Origin: JAJKJG01 sp036389455 | GTDB lineage: Bacteria; Pseudomonadota; Alphaproteobacteria; Rhizobiales; Beijerinckiaceae | Reading direction: 5' to 3' | DNA: 64,000 bases | NCBI GenBank assembly: GCA_036389455.1 | Contig: DASVPW010000163.1 | Coordinates: 1-64,000, forward strand | Shown: positions 27,267 through 36,941 of the stretch, piece after piece | How positions within the stretch are numbered: the stretch's first letter is position 1 | Layout: each line of letters begins with the position of its first letter | Notes under the pieces: model-generated | Told to the model about the DNA's origin: nothing | The model's input: the letters and a program-made list of their open reading frames with translations, nothing else | The model's database searches: none | Position numbers and translations under genes: made by a program

Positions 27267-29906
27267 ATGCGCACCGACACAGCCACCGTCGTCCGCCTCG
27301 AGGACTACCGCCCGAGCGACTTCCTCATCGATCGGGTGGACCTCGATATCCGGCTCCATCCGACCGAGACCCGGATCGCGGCGGACCTCGCCCTGCGGCC
27401 CAATCCGCAAGGCCAGGCGGATGCGCCGCTCGTGCTCGACGGGGACGAGCTGCAACTCGTCGCCGTCGCGATCGACGGACGGGCGCTGCCGGCGGGTGAC
27501 TATGCCGCGACGCCGCAATCGCTCACTATCCTGAAGCCCCCACAACGCCCGTTCACGCTCACGGTCGAGACGCAGGTGAACCCGTCGGCGAACACCAAGC
27601 TGATGGGCCTCTACCGCTCGGGTGGCGTCTACTGCACGCAGTGCGAGGCGGAAGGGTTCCGCCGCATCACCTATTTCCTGGACCGTCCCGACGTGCTGGC
27701 GGTCTACACCACACGGATCGAGGGCGACCGCGCGACGGAGCCGCTGCTCCTCGGCAACGGCAATCCGGTCGAAGCGGGCGAGGCCCCCGGCACGAGCCGT
27801 CACTACGCGGTCTGGCACGACCCCTTCCCGAAGCCGTCCTACCTCTTCGCGATGGTCGGCGGCGCGCTCGGCAAGGTATCGAAGACCTTCACCACCATGA
27901 GCGGCCGGAAGGTCGGGATCGCGGTCCATGTCGAGCCCGGCAAGGAGCCGCGCGCATCTTATGCGCTCGACGCTCTCGAGCGCGCGATGCGCTGGGACGA
28001 GGAGACGTTCGGGCGCGAGTACGACCTCGACGTGTTCAACGTCGTCGCCGTGTCGGACTTCAACATGGGGGCGATGGAGAACAAGGGCCTCAACATCTTC
28101 AACGACAGGTACGTGCTCGCCTCCCCCGAGACCGCGACCGACGCGGACTACGCGGCGATCGAGGCGATCATCGCGCACGAGTACTTCCACAACTGGAGCG
28201 GCAATCGCGTCACCTGCCGCGACTGGTTCCAGCTCTGCCTCAAGGAGGGGCTGACGGTCTTCCGCGACCAGGAATTCTCCTCCGACATGCGCTCGCGCCC
28301 GGTGCACCGCATCAGCGAGGTGAAGACCCTTCGATCACGGCAGTTCCCGGAGGACGCCGGTCCCCTCGCCCACCCGGTGCGCCCGGCGCAGTACCGTGAG
28401 ATCAACAACTTCTACACGGCGACGGTCTACGAGAAGGGCGCCGAGATCGTCCGCATGCTGAAGACGCTGATCGGCGACGAGGCCTTCCGGCGCGGGATGG
28501 ACCTCTACTTCGAGCGCAACGACGGCGCGGCCGCGACCGTCGAGGATTTCTTGGCAGCTTTCGCGGACGTCACGGGCAAGGACCTGACGCATTTCGCGAA
28601 GTGGTACGAGCAGGCCGGAACGCCGCACGTCGCGGTCACGGGGCATTACGACGAGGCGAGCCGCACGTACCGGCTGGACTTCGCGCAAGGCACGCCCGCG
28701 ACTCCCGGGCAGGCCGAGAAACTGCCGATGGCGATGCCCGTCGCGCTCGGCCTCGTCGCCCTCGACGGCGGCGCCATGGAGCCCCGGTGCAACCGGGTCA
28801 ACCAGGACGGCGTGTTCGTCCTCGATCGCGCCGCCGACAGCATCACCTTCCACGACGTGCCGTCGCGGCCGGTGCCGTCCGTGTTCCGCGGCTTCTCGGC
28901 TCCGGTGAAAGTCTCGCTCGATCTCTCGGACGACGAGCTCCTGGCGCTCCTGCGGCACGACGGCGACCCGTTCAACCGCTGGCAGGCCGGGCAGACGGTC
29001 GCCATGCGCTTCCTCGTGCGCGGCGCGCGCGCCGGCGGCGCGGAGGAAGGCCCCGCCGAGAGGCTCGGCGCCGCGCTCGCCGCGTTCGTCGACCGCGAGG
29101 CGCTCGCCGACCCGGCCTTCGCGGCGCTCGTGCTCACGCTTCCGAGCGAGGCCGAGATCGCCCAGGAGATCGGGACCGACGTCGATCCGGCGGCGGTGTT
29201 CGCGGCGCGCGAGGCGGCGCGGACGACCGTCGGCCGCGTGCTGACGGGACGGCTCGCGGAGCTGCTCGCGGCGCTCGCCGACGACGGGCCGTACTCGCCG
29301 GACTCGGTCAGCGCCGGGCGCCGGTCGCTGCGCCAGGCGGCGCTCCATCTCGTCGGCGCCGCCGACCCGCAGGCCGGGCTCGACCTCGCCGAGAAGGAGT
29401 ACCGGGCAGCCGACAACATGACGATGCGCCTCGGGGCGCTCTCGGCCGCCTCCCTCCTACCGTCGGGCGAGCGCCGACAGGACCTCTTCGACGACTTCTA
29501 CCGGACCTACGAGAGCGAGCCGCTGATCATTGACAAGTGGTTCGCGGTCCAGGCCGCCATGCCGGAGCCGGAGACGCTCGACCGCGTGAAGGGCCTGATG
29601 CGCGATCCAGCGTTCTCGCTTTCGAACCCCAACCGCGTGCGCGCGCTGATCGGCAGCTTCGCGATGGGCAACGCGACGCAGTTCCACCGGCCGGACGGCG
29701 CAGGCTACGCGTTCGTCGCGGACATCGTGCTGGAGCTCGACCCGTTGAACCCGCAGGTCGCGGCGCGGCTCCTCACGGCGTTCGGGACCTGGAAGACGGT
29801 CGAGGGCGGCCGCCGTGCCAAGGCCGAGGCCGCGCTCCGCCGCATCGCGGCGGCGCCGTCGCTGTCGCCCGACGTGAGCGACATCGTGCAGCGCTCGCTC
29901 GCCTGA
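27267..29906 (+). CDS. pepN: Aminopeptidase N (M1 family)
   Basis: Zinc aminopeptidase removing N-terminal residues from peptides, 879 residues, normal for bacterial PepN. The exopeptidase motif GAMENKG is present. The zinc site is H304-E305-H308 with E327 (HEYFHNW followed 18 residues later by the Glu in LKEG). N-terminal saddle (YRPSDFLIDRVDLDI) and C-terminal DUF3458-type domains complete it. It starts 30 bp after the cation-efflux gene. The 211-bp gap after it (29907-30117) has paired GTGATTC repeats near 30035-30055 but no gene I can support. Confidence 0.95.
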   Translation: MRTDTATVVRLEDYRPSDFLIDRVDLDIRLHPTETRIAADLALRPNPQGQADAPLVLDGDELQLVAVAIDGRALPAGDYAATPQSLTILKPPQRPFTLTVETQVNPSANTKLMGLYRSGGVYCTQCEAEGFRRITYFLDRPDVLAVYTTRIEGDRATEPLLLGNGNPVEAGEAPGTSRHYAVWHDPFPKPSYLFAMVGGALGKVSKTFTTMSGRKVGIAVHVEPGKEPRASYALDALERAMRWDEETFGREYDLDVFNVVAVSDFNMGAMENKGLNIFNDRYVLASPETATDADYAAIEAIIAHEYFHNWSGNRVTCRDWFQLCLKEGLTVFRDQEFSSDMRSRPVHRISEVKTLRSRQFPEDAGPLAHPVRPAQYREINNFYTATVYEKGAEIVRMLKTLIGDEAFRRGMDLYFERNDGAAATVEDFLAAFADVTGKDLTHFAKWYEQAGTPHVAVTGHYDEASRTYRLDFAQGTPATPGQAEKLPMAMPVALGLVALDGGAMEPRCNRVNQDGVFVLDRAADSITFHDVPSRPVPSVFRGFSAPVKVSLDLSDDELLALLRHDGDPFNRWQAGQTVAMRFLVRGARAGGAEEGPAERLGAALAAFVDREALADPAFAALVLTLPSEAEIAQEIGTDVDPAAVFAAREAARTTVGRVLTGRLAELLAALADDGPYSPDSVSAGRRSLRQAALHLVGAADPQAGLDLAEKEYRAADNMTMRLGALSAASLLPSGERRQDLFDDFYRTYESEPLIIDKWFAVQAAMPEPETLDRVKGLMRDPAFSLSNPNRVRALIGSFAMGNATQFHRPDGAGYAFVADIVLELDPLNPQVAARLLTAFGTWKTVEGGRRAKAEAALRRIAAAPSLSPDVSDIVQRSLA

Positions 29907-30117
29907 CTCTCACCTTCACCTATACCGAAGAGGCCAGCGATTCATCTTGCCGGCCCAGTACTCGGCCAAGCAACGCGCGTCCACGCAAAATTTTCGGGGC
30001 TGAGTCCCGCGTGCGCTGGACAAATCAGCGCTCCGTGATTCTATTGACGGTGATTCGGAGCGATGCGGCACGTCCTCCGGTCTTCTGGGCGACCGAGTTA
30101 ATCCGAAAGGGCTGCGG

Positions 30118-32424
30118 ATGGCGGGGGCGGACGCCGCTTGCGTGCCTGCGCGCGCGGGCACGATCCTGGGAGTGACGCGCTCGCCGGCGCCGAGCTTCCG
30201 CCTCAGGCGGGCGGAGCCCTGGCTCCGGCTCTCGGTGCCGGCCCTTCTCGGCGTCTTCCTCGTCACGCTCGGCGTCTGCGCCTGGTTCCAGGTCGGCCAC
30301 AGCCGCCGGGAGGCGCTCGCCGGCGCGGCCTCCGAGATCGACGTCGTCGCGACGCTCGCCGCGCTGGCGGCCGGCGGCGCCGGCGAGGGCGCCCCGGCGC
30401 AGGCGCGCCTCGACGCGCTCGCCCGCTCGCTCCCGCCGGGCGCGCTCGCGAACGGCCGCATGCTCCTGATCGCGAACCCGGCAGGCGACGTGCTCGCCGC
30501 TTATCCGCCGGAAAGCCCGCGACCGCGCTCCCTGGGCGACCTCCTCGGCGAAGCCCAGCCGCTCACAGTGTTCGCGGACCGCGCGGGCGTGATGCGGATC
30601 GGCCTCGCCGATCAGGCGCCGGCGCTTGCGACGGTTCGCAACCTCCACGGCTTGCCGGGGCAGATCGCGGTTGTCCACCCCGTCGACGGCGCGCTCGCCG
30701 ACTGGCGCACGCGGACCGTCGGCCAGGTCTCTCTCCTCGCCGCCGCGGTGTTCGTGATCGTCGGGCTCGGCGGCGCCTATTGGCTCCAGGCGAGCCACGC
30801 GCGCGCCGCCGACGCGGTGTGCGATAAAGTCAAGCGCCGGATCGACTCGGCGCTGAGCCGCGGGCGATGCGGATTGTGGGATTGGGACATCGCCCGCGGC
30901 CGCATCTACTGGTCGGACTCGATGTACGAGCTCCTCGGGTACGAGCGGCGCGAGGAGTTCATGTCCTTCGGCGAGGTCAACGCGCTCGTGCACGGCGACG
31001 ACGGCGACCTCTACAGCCTCGCCGACCGGCTCGCGTCGTCGAAGGCCTCGGTCATCGACCACGACTTCCGCATCCGCAGCGCATCGGGAGCCTGGGTGTG
31101 GCTGCGCGCCCGCGCCGAGCTGATGCGCGAGTCCGACGACGCCGGCCAGCACCTCGTCGGCATCTCGGTTGACATCACCGACCAGCGCGCGCTCGCGGAG
31201 CATTCGGCGAAGGCCGACGCGCGCCTGCGCGACGCGGTCGACGCGATCTCGGAAGCCTTCGTGCTCTGGGACGCCGACAACCGGCTCGTCCTGTGCAACT
31301 CGAAGTTCCAGACGCTGCACGACCTCCCGCCCGACCTCGCAGTCGCAGGCAAGGACTACGCCGAGGTGATGAAGGGCTCGCAGCCGCCGGTCGTCCGGCA
31401 CCGCCTTGTCAGCGAGAACGGCTGCAAGGTCGGGGCCCGCACCTTCGAGGCGCAGCTCGGCGACGGGCGCTGGCTCCAGATCAACGAGCGCCGCACCAAG
31501 GATGGCGGCTACGTCTCGGTCGGCACCGATATCACGACCCTGAAGCGCCACGAGGAGAAGCTCCTCCAGTCCGAGCGCCAGCTCATCGCCACCGTCACGG
31601 ACCTGAAGAAATCGCGCCAGACGCTCGAGCTGCAGACGCAGCAGCTCGCCGACCTCGCCGAGCGCTACCTCGAGCAGAAGGCGGATGCCGAGAGCGCCAA
31701 CCGGGCGAAGTCCGAGTTCCTCGCCAACATGAGCCACGAGTTGCGCACGCCGCTCAACGCGATCCTCGGCTTCGCGGAAGTGATGCAGAGCGGCATGTTC
31801 GGCGCGCTCGGCTGCGAGAAGTACACCGAGTACTGCCGCGACATCCGCGCGAGCGGGCAGTACCTCCTCTCGGTCATCAACGACATCCTCGACATGTCGC
31901 GGATCGAGGCCGGCCGTGTGCGGCTCGCCGTGAAGCAGGTCTCGGTCGAGGCCGCGGTCGAGCGGGCCCTCAAGCTCGTCGCCGAGCGGGCAAGGGCGAA
32001 GGCGCTCGAATTCACGGTCGAGGGCCTTGCCGGCGCGACGGTGCCGGCCGACGAGCGCGCGCTGCACCAGATCCTCGTGAACCTCCTCGACAACGCGGTG
32101 AAGTTCACGCCGCAGGGCGGTCGCATCGCGGTCAGAACCCGCTCGGCCGGCGACGCGATCAACATCTACGTCGAGGACGGCGGGATCGGCATCCCGAGGG
32201 ACGCCCTCGGCAAGCTCGGGCGTCCCTTCGAGCAGGTCGAGACCGAGTTCTCGAAGAGCCACAAAGGATCGGGGCTCGGTCTCGCGATCGCCCGCTCCCT
32301 ATCCGAACTCCACGGCGGCGGTCTGCGCATCCGCTCGCAGCAGGGCCTCGGCACCGTCGTGATGGTGCACCTCCCGCGCCACGCCGCGGCGCCGCCGCCG
32401 GAGCGCGCCGAGACGGTGCATTGA
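30118..32424 (+). CDS. PAS-domain hybrid-less sensor histidine kinase
   Basis: Membrane sensor kinase of 768 residues. One membrane helix lies at about 36-58 and a second at about 205-225, enclosing a periplasmic sensor region. Two PAS domains follow (about 240-350 and 370-470), then a coiled coil, then HisKA with H540 in SEFLANMSHELRTPLNAILG, and an HATPase_c domain (NLLDNAVKFT, GGIGIP, GSGLGLAIA). The H-box is of the PdhS/PleC/DivJ type common in alphaproteobacteria. No partner regulator is adjacent. The ATG has an AAAGGG RBS. It ends 2 bp before the converging glnE stop. Confidence 0.88.
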   Translation: MAGADAACVPARAGTILGVTRSPAPSFRLRRAEPWLRLSVPALLGVFLVTLGVCAWFQVGHSRREALAGAASEIDVVATLAALAAGGAGEGAPAQARLDALARSLPPGALANGRMLLIANPAGDVLAAYPPESPRPRSLGDLLGEAQPLTVFADRAGVMRIGLADQAPALATVRNLHGLPGQIAVVHPVDGALADWRTRTVGQVSLLAAAVFVIVGLGGAYWLQASHARAADAVCDKVKRRIDSALSRGRCGLWDWDIARGRIYWSDSMYELLGYERREEFMSFGEVNALVHGDDGDLYSLADRLASSKASVIDHDFRIRSASGAWVWLRARAELMRESDDAGQHLVGISVDITDQRALAEHSAKADARLRDAVDAISEAFVLWDADNRLVLCNSKFQTLHDLPPDLAVAGKDYAEVMKGSQPPVVRHRLVSENGCKVGARTFEAQLGDGRWLQINERRTKDGGYVSVGTDITTLKRHEEKLLQSERQLIATVTDLKKSRQTLELQTQQLADLAERYLEQKADAESANRAKSEFLANMSHELRTPLNAILGFAEVMQSGMFGALGCEKYTEYCRDIRASGQYLLSVINDILDMSRIEAGRVRLAVKQVSVEAAVERALKLVAERARAKALEFTVEGLAGATVPADERALHQILVNLLDNAVKFTPQGGRIAVRTRSAGDAINIYVEDGGIGIPRDALGKLGRPFEQVETEFSKSHKGSGLGLAIARSLSELHGGGLRIRSQQGLGTVVMVHLPRHAAAPPPERAETVH

Positions 32425-32425
32425 T

Positions 32426-35413
32426 TCACCTCTCCCGGAGGGAGAGGTGGTCGAGCGTGCGCGAAAAGATCGCCCGCACCTCGCCCCGCGTCCTGTTCAT
32501 GTGGTCGAGCAGCACCTTTGCGTCGGGCAAGCCCGCCACCGCCGCGAGCCGCTGCAGGATCGCGGGAGGCACCGCGGCGGCGTCGAAGGGGCCTTCGATC
32601 GCGAGCCGCTGCCACTGGAACACGCCCGTGAACAGCGCATGCGCCTCGGCCAGCGTGCGCGCGTCCCGCTCGGCCAAGAGGCCGAGCCGGCCCGCCTCCG
32701 ACAGCACCGCGCGGGTCGGCCGGCCGACGAGGGACGGGTGCTCGGCGCCGCGGGCGAGGACGAGGGCCTGCGCGACGAAATCGAGGTCGGTAAGGCCGCC
32801 TGTCGCGAGCTTCAGGTCCCAGGGATCCCCGTCGCCCTTCTCCCTGGCGATCAGGTCGCGCATGGCGCGCACCTCGGCTGCGACCTTCTCAGGCTCGCGC
32901 CGGCAGCCGACGATGTCGGCGATGGCCTTGGCGACCTCGCGGCCGAACGCCTCGTCGCCGCCGATCACGCGGGCGCGGGTGAGCGCCATGTGCTCCCACA
33001 GCTCCGCCTCGCTGCGCTCGTAGGCGATGAAACCCTTGAATTGCGCCGCGAGCGGGCTCTTGCCGCCGTGCGGGCGAAGGCGGAGATCCACCTCGTAGAG
33101 CCGCCCGCGGCGGGTCGGGGCGGTGAGCGCCGAGACGAGGCGTTGCGTGAGGCGCGTGTAGTAGACGACGGCGTCGAGCCGGCGCGGGCCTGAGCTCTCG
33201 CGCCGCGCCTCGTCGAAATCGTAGAGGACCACGAGGTCGAGGTCGGAATCGGCCGTCAGCTCCCGCGAGCCGAGACGGCCGAGGCCGACGACGGCGAGGC
33301 GCCCGCCCGGAACGCTGCCGTGCTCCGTCTCGAATTCCTTCAGCACCGCCTCGAGGGTCGCGCGGATCACCGCGTCGGCGATGGCGGCGTAGGCCTGGCC
33401 TGCCTGGTCGGGAGAGAACACGCCTGAGAGGAGCCGCGCACCCGCCAGAAAACGGATCTGCCGCGCGGCGTCGCGGGCGCGGTCCAAAAAGTCCTCGAAG
33501 TGGGCGGGGCTGCCGATGAGCCCGCGCACGCGGCCCTCGATGCGGCGCTCGTCGGTGACCGGCTCGCTGAAGGTCGGATCGATGATGGTGTCGAGGACGT
33601 GCGGGCTCTGCGCGACCGCGTCGGCAAGCCGCGGCGCCGTGCCGAGGAGATCGGCGAAGAGGAGGCGCAGGCGGTCGTGCGACTGCAGGATCGTCATCAG
33701 CTCGACGGCCGCCGGCATGCGCCCGAAGGCGCGGTCGAGGGCGGCGAGCGCCGCGTCCGGGTCCGCCGTCCCGCCGAGCGCCGCGAGCAGGGCCGGGACG
33801 AGCTCGGTCAGGACTTCTCTGGCGCGCGGGCTCGTCACGGCCGGGCGGCGGCCGAAGTGCCAGCCGCGCACGGTCTCGGCCGCGCGCTCCGGCTCCCTGA
33901 AGCCGAGGCGGCGGAGCGTCGCGAGGGTCTCGGGGTCATCCGTCGTGCCGGTGAAGACGAGATTGCCGACCTCCGAGGTCAGCTCCGGCCCTTCCTCGAA
34001 CAGGAGGGCGTAGTGAGCCTGCACGCGGCCGGCGTGCCGGCACAGCACGGTCTCGAACGCCTTGAGGCTCGGGAAGCCGCAGAACTTCGCGAAGCCCTTG
34101 AGGGTATCCGGATCGGACGGCAGGCGCTGCGTCTGCTCGTCGGCGACCATCTGGAGGCGATGTTCGACCGAGCGCAGGAAGCGATAAGACGCGGCGAGTT
34201 CGTCGCGCGCCTTCGCGGTAATCCAGCCCTCGTCATGGAGCGCCGCGAGCATGTCGAGGGTACGCCTCCCGCGCAAGGCCGGGCGGCGGCCGCCGAACAC
34301 GAGCTGCTGCGTCTGCACGAAGAACTCGATCTCGCGGATGCCGCCGCGCCCGAGCTTGATGTCGTGGCCCGCGACCGCGATGCGGTCATGGCCGCGCACG
34401 GCGTGGATCTGCCGCTTCATGGCGTGCACGTCGGCGATCGAGGCGAAGTCGAAGTACTTGCGCCAGATGAACGGCGTGAGGTCGGCGAGGAAGCGCTCGC
34501 CGAGGGCGATGTCGCCGGCGATCGGGCGGGCCTTGATGAGGGCCGCGCGCTCCCAGTTCTGGCCGACGGTCTCGTAGTACGTGTAGGCGGAGGCGAGCGA
34601 CACCGCGGTCGGGGTCGAGCCGGGATCGGGGCGCAGGCGGTAGTCGACCCGGTGCACGTAGCCGTCCGCCGTGCGCTCCTGGAGGAGCCGCGCGAGCTCC
34701 TTGGCGACCCGGGTGTAGAAGGTCGTCGGCTCGACGCCGTCGGCGAGCGGCGCCGCGGCGGCGTCGAAGAACACGACGAGGTCGATGTCGCTCGAGTAGT
34801 TCAGCTCGCCGGCGCCGTGCTTGCCGAGGGCCAGGATCACGAAGCCCGAGCCGCGTCCGGGATCGTCGGGATCGGGGAGCGCGATCTTGCCGCTCGCCAC
34901 GGCCTCGGCGAGGACGACGCCGAGCGCGCCCTGCACCGACGCGTCGGCGAAAGCGGTGAGCGCGCCCGTGACCTCGTCGACGCTCCAGAGGCCGCCGACG
35001 TCGGCGAGACCGACTAGGAGCGCGTGCGCGGCGCGGTTCCGCCGCAGCTCGCGCACGACCGCATCGCGGGCGGTTTCCTGGGCCGCGAAACGCCGCGCGA
35101 CGCCGCGCTGGCGCTCGACGATCGAGCGGTGCGCCTCCTCCGGAGCGGCGGTCGCGAGACGATGGAGCCGCGCCGGGTCCTGGAACGCAAGCCGCCAAAG
35201 GAAGGGGGAATGGTCGGCGAGCGCCGTGACGAGGTCGAAGAAGGGACCTCCGCGCAGAAGCTCCGCGAGCCCGCCCGCCTCCGGCTCGCTCCCGACCCGC
35301 GCGACAAGATCGGCGAGCCTCGCCTTCGCGCGCTTGCGGTCGCGGGGGGACGGCGCCTTCGCGATGCGCGCGGCGAGCGGGCGCGTGTCCGTGGTCGAGG
35401 TGGAGTCGTTCAC
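32426..35413 (-). CDS. glnE: Glutamine synthetase adenylyltransferase/deadenylase GlnE
   Basis: Bifunctional enzyme controlling glutamine synthetase in response to PII and glutamine, 995 residues. The N-terminal adenylyl-removing nucleotidyltransferase has the DxD motif in LNYSSDIDLVVFFD, with GRGGIREIEFFVQ. The C-terminal adenylylating domain has LTADSDLDLVVLYDFD. Linker and regulatory helices lie between. I chose the GTG at 35413, 10 bp after the upstream kinase gene; an ATG at 35455 is inside that gene's end. The RBS is weak, so translational coupling to the upstream gene is likely. Confidence 0.94.
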   Translation of the reverse strand: MNDSTSTTDTRPLAARIAKAPSPRDRKRAKARLADLVARVGSEPEAGGLAELLRGGPFFDLVTALADHSPFLWRLAFQDPARLHRLATAAPEEAHRSIVERQRGVARRFAAQETARDAVVRELRRNRAAHALLVGLADVGGLWSVDEVTGALTAFADASVQGALGVVLAEAVASGKIALPDPDDPGRGSGFVILALGKHGAGELNYSSDIDLVVFFDAAAAPLADGVEPTTFYTRVAKELARLLQERTADGYVHRVDYRLRPDPGSTPTAVSLASAYTYYETVGQNWERAALIKARPIAGDIALGERFLADLTPFIWRKYFDFASIADVHAMKRQIHAVRGHDRIAVAGHDIKLGRGGIREIEFFVQTQQLVFGGRRPALRGRRTLDMLAALHDEGWITAKARDELAASYRFLRSVEHRLQMVADEQTQRLPSDPDTLKGFAKFCGFPSLKAFETVLCRHAGRVQAHYALLFEEGPELTSEVGNLVFTGTTDDPETLATLRRLGFREPERAAETVRGWHFGRRPAVTSPRAREVLTELVPALLAALGGTADPDAALAALDRAFGRMPAAVELMTILQSHDRLRLLFADLLGTAPRLADAVAQSPHVLDTIIDPTFSEPVTDERRIEGRVRGLIGSPAHFEDFLDRARDAARQIRFLAGARLLSGVFSPDQAGQAYAAIADAVIRATLEAVLKEFETEHGSVPGGRLAVVGLGRLGSRELTADSDLDLVVLYDFDEARRESSGPRRLDAVVYYTRLTQRLVSALTAPTRRGRLYEVDLRLRPHGGKSPLAAQFKGFIAYERSEAELWEHMALTRARVIGGDEAFGREVAKAIADIVGCRREPEKVAAEVRAMRDLIAREKGDGDPWDLKLATGGLTDLDFVAQALVLARGAEHPSLVGRPTRAVLSEAGRLGLLAERDARTLAEAHALFTGVFQWQRLAIEGPFDAAAVPPAILQRLAAVAGLPDAKVLLDHMNRTRGEVRAIFSRTLDHLSLRER
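32427..32449. terminator. Perfect hairpin between converging genes, overlapping glnE end
   Basis: CACCTCTCCC-GGA-GGGAGAGGTG, a perfect 10-bp stem. It lies just past the histidine kinase stop and encodes the last residues of GlnE (HLSLRER). It lacks a T-run but could act as a two-way terminator or mRNA end stabiliser. The same CCTCTCCC/GGGAGAGG core recurs in other repeats of this window. Confidence 0.5.
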
Positions 35414-35423
35414 CGGGCGAGGG

Positions 35424-36941
35424 TTACGGCGTCCGGACGGAGGGCTCAACCCCACCGCCGCCCCTCGCCCGGTCGCTTGGCGACTCGGCCTCTCCCGCGA
35501 GCGGGAGAGGCGAGGACAGCGGCAGCTCCAGCACGGCGCGCAGGCCAGGCGCGTTGTCCTCGAGCCGCAGCGCGCCCTCGTGCAGCCGTGCGACCGCAGC
35601 GGCGAGGCTCAAGCCGAGCCCGAAGCCCGGGCGGGAGCGGGCGCTTTCGAGGCGCACGAAGCGCTCGGTCACGCGCCCGCGCTCGGCTTCGGGGATCCCT
35701 GAGCCGCGGTCCGCGACCGCGATCGCGACGTGGCCGCCGCTCTTCGCGGCCGAGACGCTCACGAGCGGCGCGACGGCGGCGTCCGCGGGACGCCCGTATT
35801 TCAGCGCGTTGTCGAGGAGGTTCGCGACCGCCTGCCCCAGGAGCTCGCGGTTGCCGTGGACGGGGAGGTCGGGCTCGACCGCGACCTCGAGCGGCACGCC
35901 GGCCTCCTCGGCGACGGCCTCGTACAGCTCGGCGACGCTGCGCGCCACTTCCGCGGCGTCGAAGCCGGCAAGCGTCTCGCGGGCGTTGCCGGCCTCGAGC
36001 CGGGCGATCATCAGGAGGGCGTTGAAGATGCGGATGAGGTTCTCGCTCTCCTCGATCGTGGCCTCGAGGGCGGCGCGCAGCTCCTCCGGGGTGCGGGCGT
36101 TGCGCAGCGCCTCGTCCGCCTTGTTGCGCAGGCGGGTCAGCGGCGTCTTGAGATCGTGCGCGATGTTGTCCGAGACCTCGCGCATGCCGGTCATGAGCTC
36201 GCCGATGCGGTCGAGCATGGCGTTGAGGTTCTGCGCCAGCCGGTCGAACTCGTCGCCGGAGCCGCGCACGGCGAGCCGCCCGTTGAGGTCGCCCGCCATG
36301 ATGGTGCGCGTCGTCTCGGTCATGTCGTCGACGCGCCTCAGCACCCGCCGCGTCACGAACCACCCGCCGAGGACGCCGAGCGCCCCGACGAGGAGCAGCG
36401 ACCAGCCGAAGGCGCGCCGGATCACCTCGCGCAGGCGTGTCCGCTCCTCCACGTCGCGCCCGACGAGGAGACGAAAGCCGCCGGTGAGCGTGAACACGCG
36501 CACGATCGCCTCGTGCGAGGCGGTGTCCGGGTCCCCGGCGCGGCCGTAGGGCGTCTCGCGGTAAAGGCAGCCGGGCTCCTCGCCGATGCAGGGCCTGGCG
36601 TCCGCCTGGCTCGGCCGCGCCGAGACCGACGGCGGGATCTCGTCCACGTTCCCGGCGATGCGCTCGCCCGCTGGGGTGGCGAGGAGGTAGAGCGACGCGC
36701 CGGGCTGCCTTGCCCGGCGCTCGACGATGGCGACGAGGCGGCGCAAGCCCCCGAGCCGGTACTGCTCGGAGAGGCCCGTGATCTCGGCCTCGATCGTGCC
36801 GACGATCTGGTCGTCGAGGACGCGCCCGGCGTTCCAGGCCACATAGCCGATGGTGAAGAACGCGAAGACGGTGAAGACGAGGAGATAGGCGAGCAGCAGC
36901 CGGAACGCCGTCGAGCGCAGGAGCTTGCCGAGGGCGGTCAC
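35424..36941 (-). CDS. HAMP sensor histidine kinase (OmpR-pair)
   Basis: Two-pass membrane kinase of 505 residues. TM1 at about 14-35, a periplasmic sensor, TM2 at about 178-198, HAMP about 200-250, HisKA with H262 in DNIAHDLKTPLTRLRN, and HATPase_c (NLLDNALKYG, RGSGIPE, GFGLGLSL). It starts at a GTG overlapping the regulator stop (GTGA). The last ~28 residues (PLPLAGEAESPSD...) come from a palindromic repeat at the gene end and lie beyond the ATPase fold. The signal is unknown. The DNIAHDLKTPLTRLR block is shared with CopS/QseC-like kinases. Confidence 0.9.
   Translation of the reverse strand: MTALGKLLRSTAFRLLLAYLLVFTVFAFFTIGYVAWNAGRVLDDQIVGTIEAEITGLSEQYRLGGLRRLVAIVERRARQPGASLYLLATPAGERIAGNVDEIPPSVSARPSQADARPCIGEEPGCLYRETPYGRAGDPDTASHEAIVRVFTLTGGFRLLVGRDVEERTRLREVIRRAFGWSLLLVGALGVLGGWFVTRRVLRRVDDMTETTRTIMAGDLNGRLAVRGSGDEFDRLAQNLNAMLDRIGELMTGMREVSDNIAHDLKTPLTRLRNKADEALRNARTPEELRAALEATIEESENLIRIFNALLMIARLEAGNARETLAGFDAAEVARSVAELYEAVAEEAGVPLEVAVEPDLPVHGNRELLGQAVANLLDNALKYGRPADAAVAPLVSVSAAKSGGHVAIAVADRGSGIPEAERGRVTERFVRLESARSRPGFGLGLSLAAAVARLHEGALRLEDNAPGLRAVLELPLSSPLPLAGEAESPSDRARGGGGVEPSVRTP
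35454..35516. repeat. Palindromic repeat read into a kinase C-terminus
   Basis: CGCCCCTCGCCCGGTCGC to GAGAGGCGAGG, with an inner hairpin CTCTCCCGC-GA-GCGGGAGAG. It belongs to the CCTCTCCCGC family seen again at 60537-60645 and 63573-63612. It supplies the final residues of the histidine kinase encoded on the minus strand. Confidence 0.7.

Noticed and set aside
25263..28307. Minus-strand frame continuous with the PfkB kinase, over 1000 codons upstream of its start
   Set aside because: The extra part is antisense to gloA, the cation facilitator and pepN and has shadow composition; only the kinase part at 24351-25262 has a real fold.
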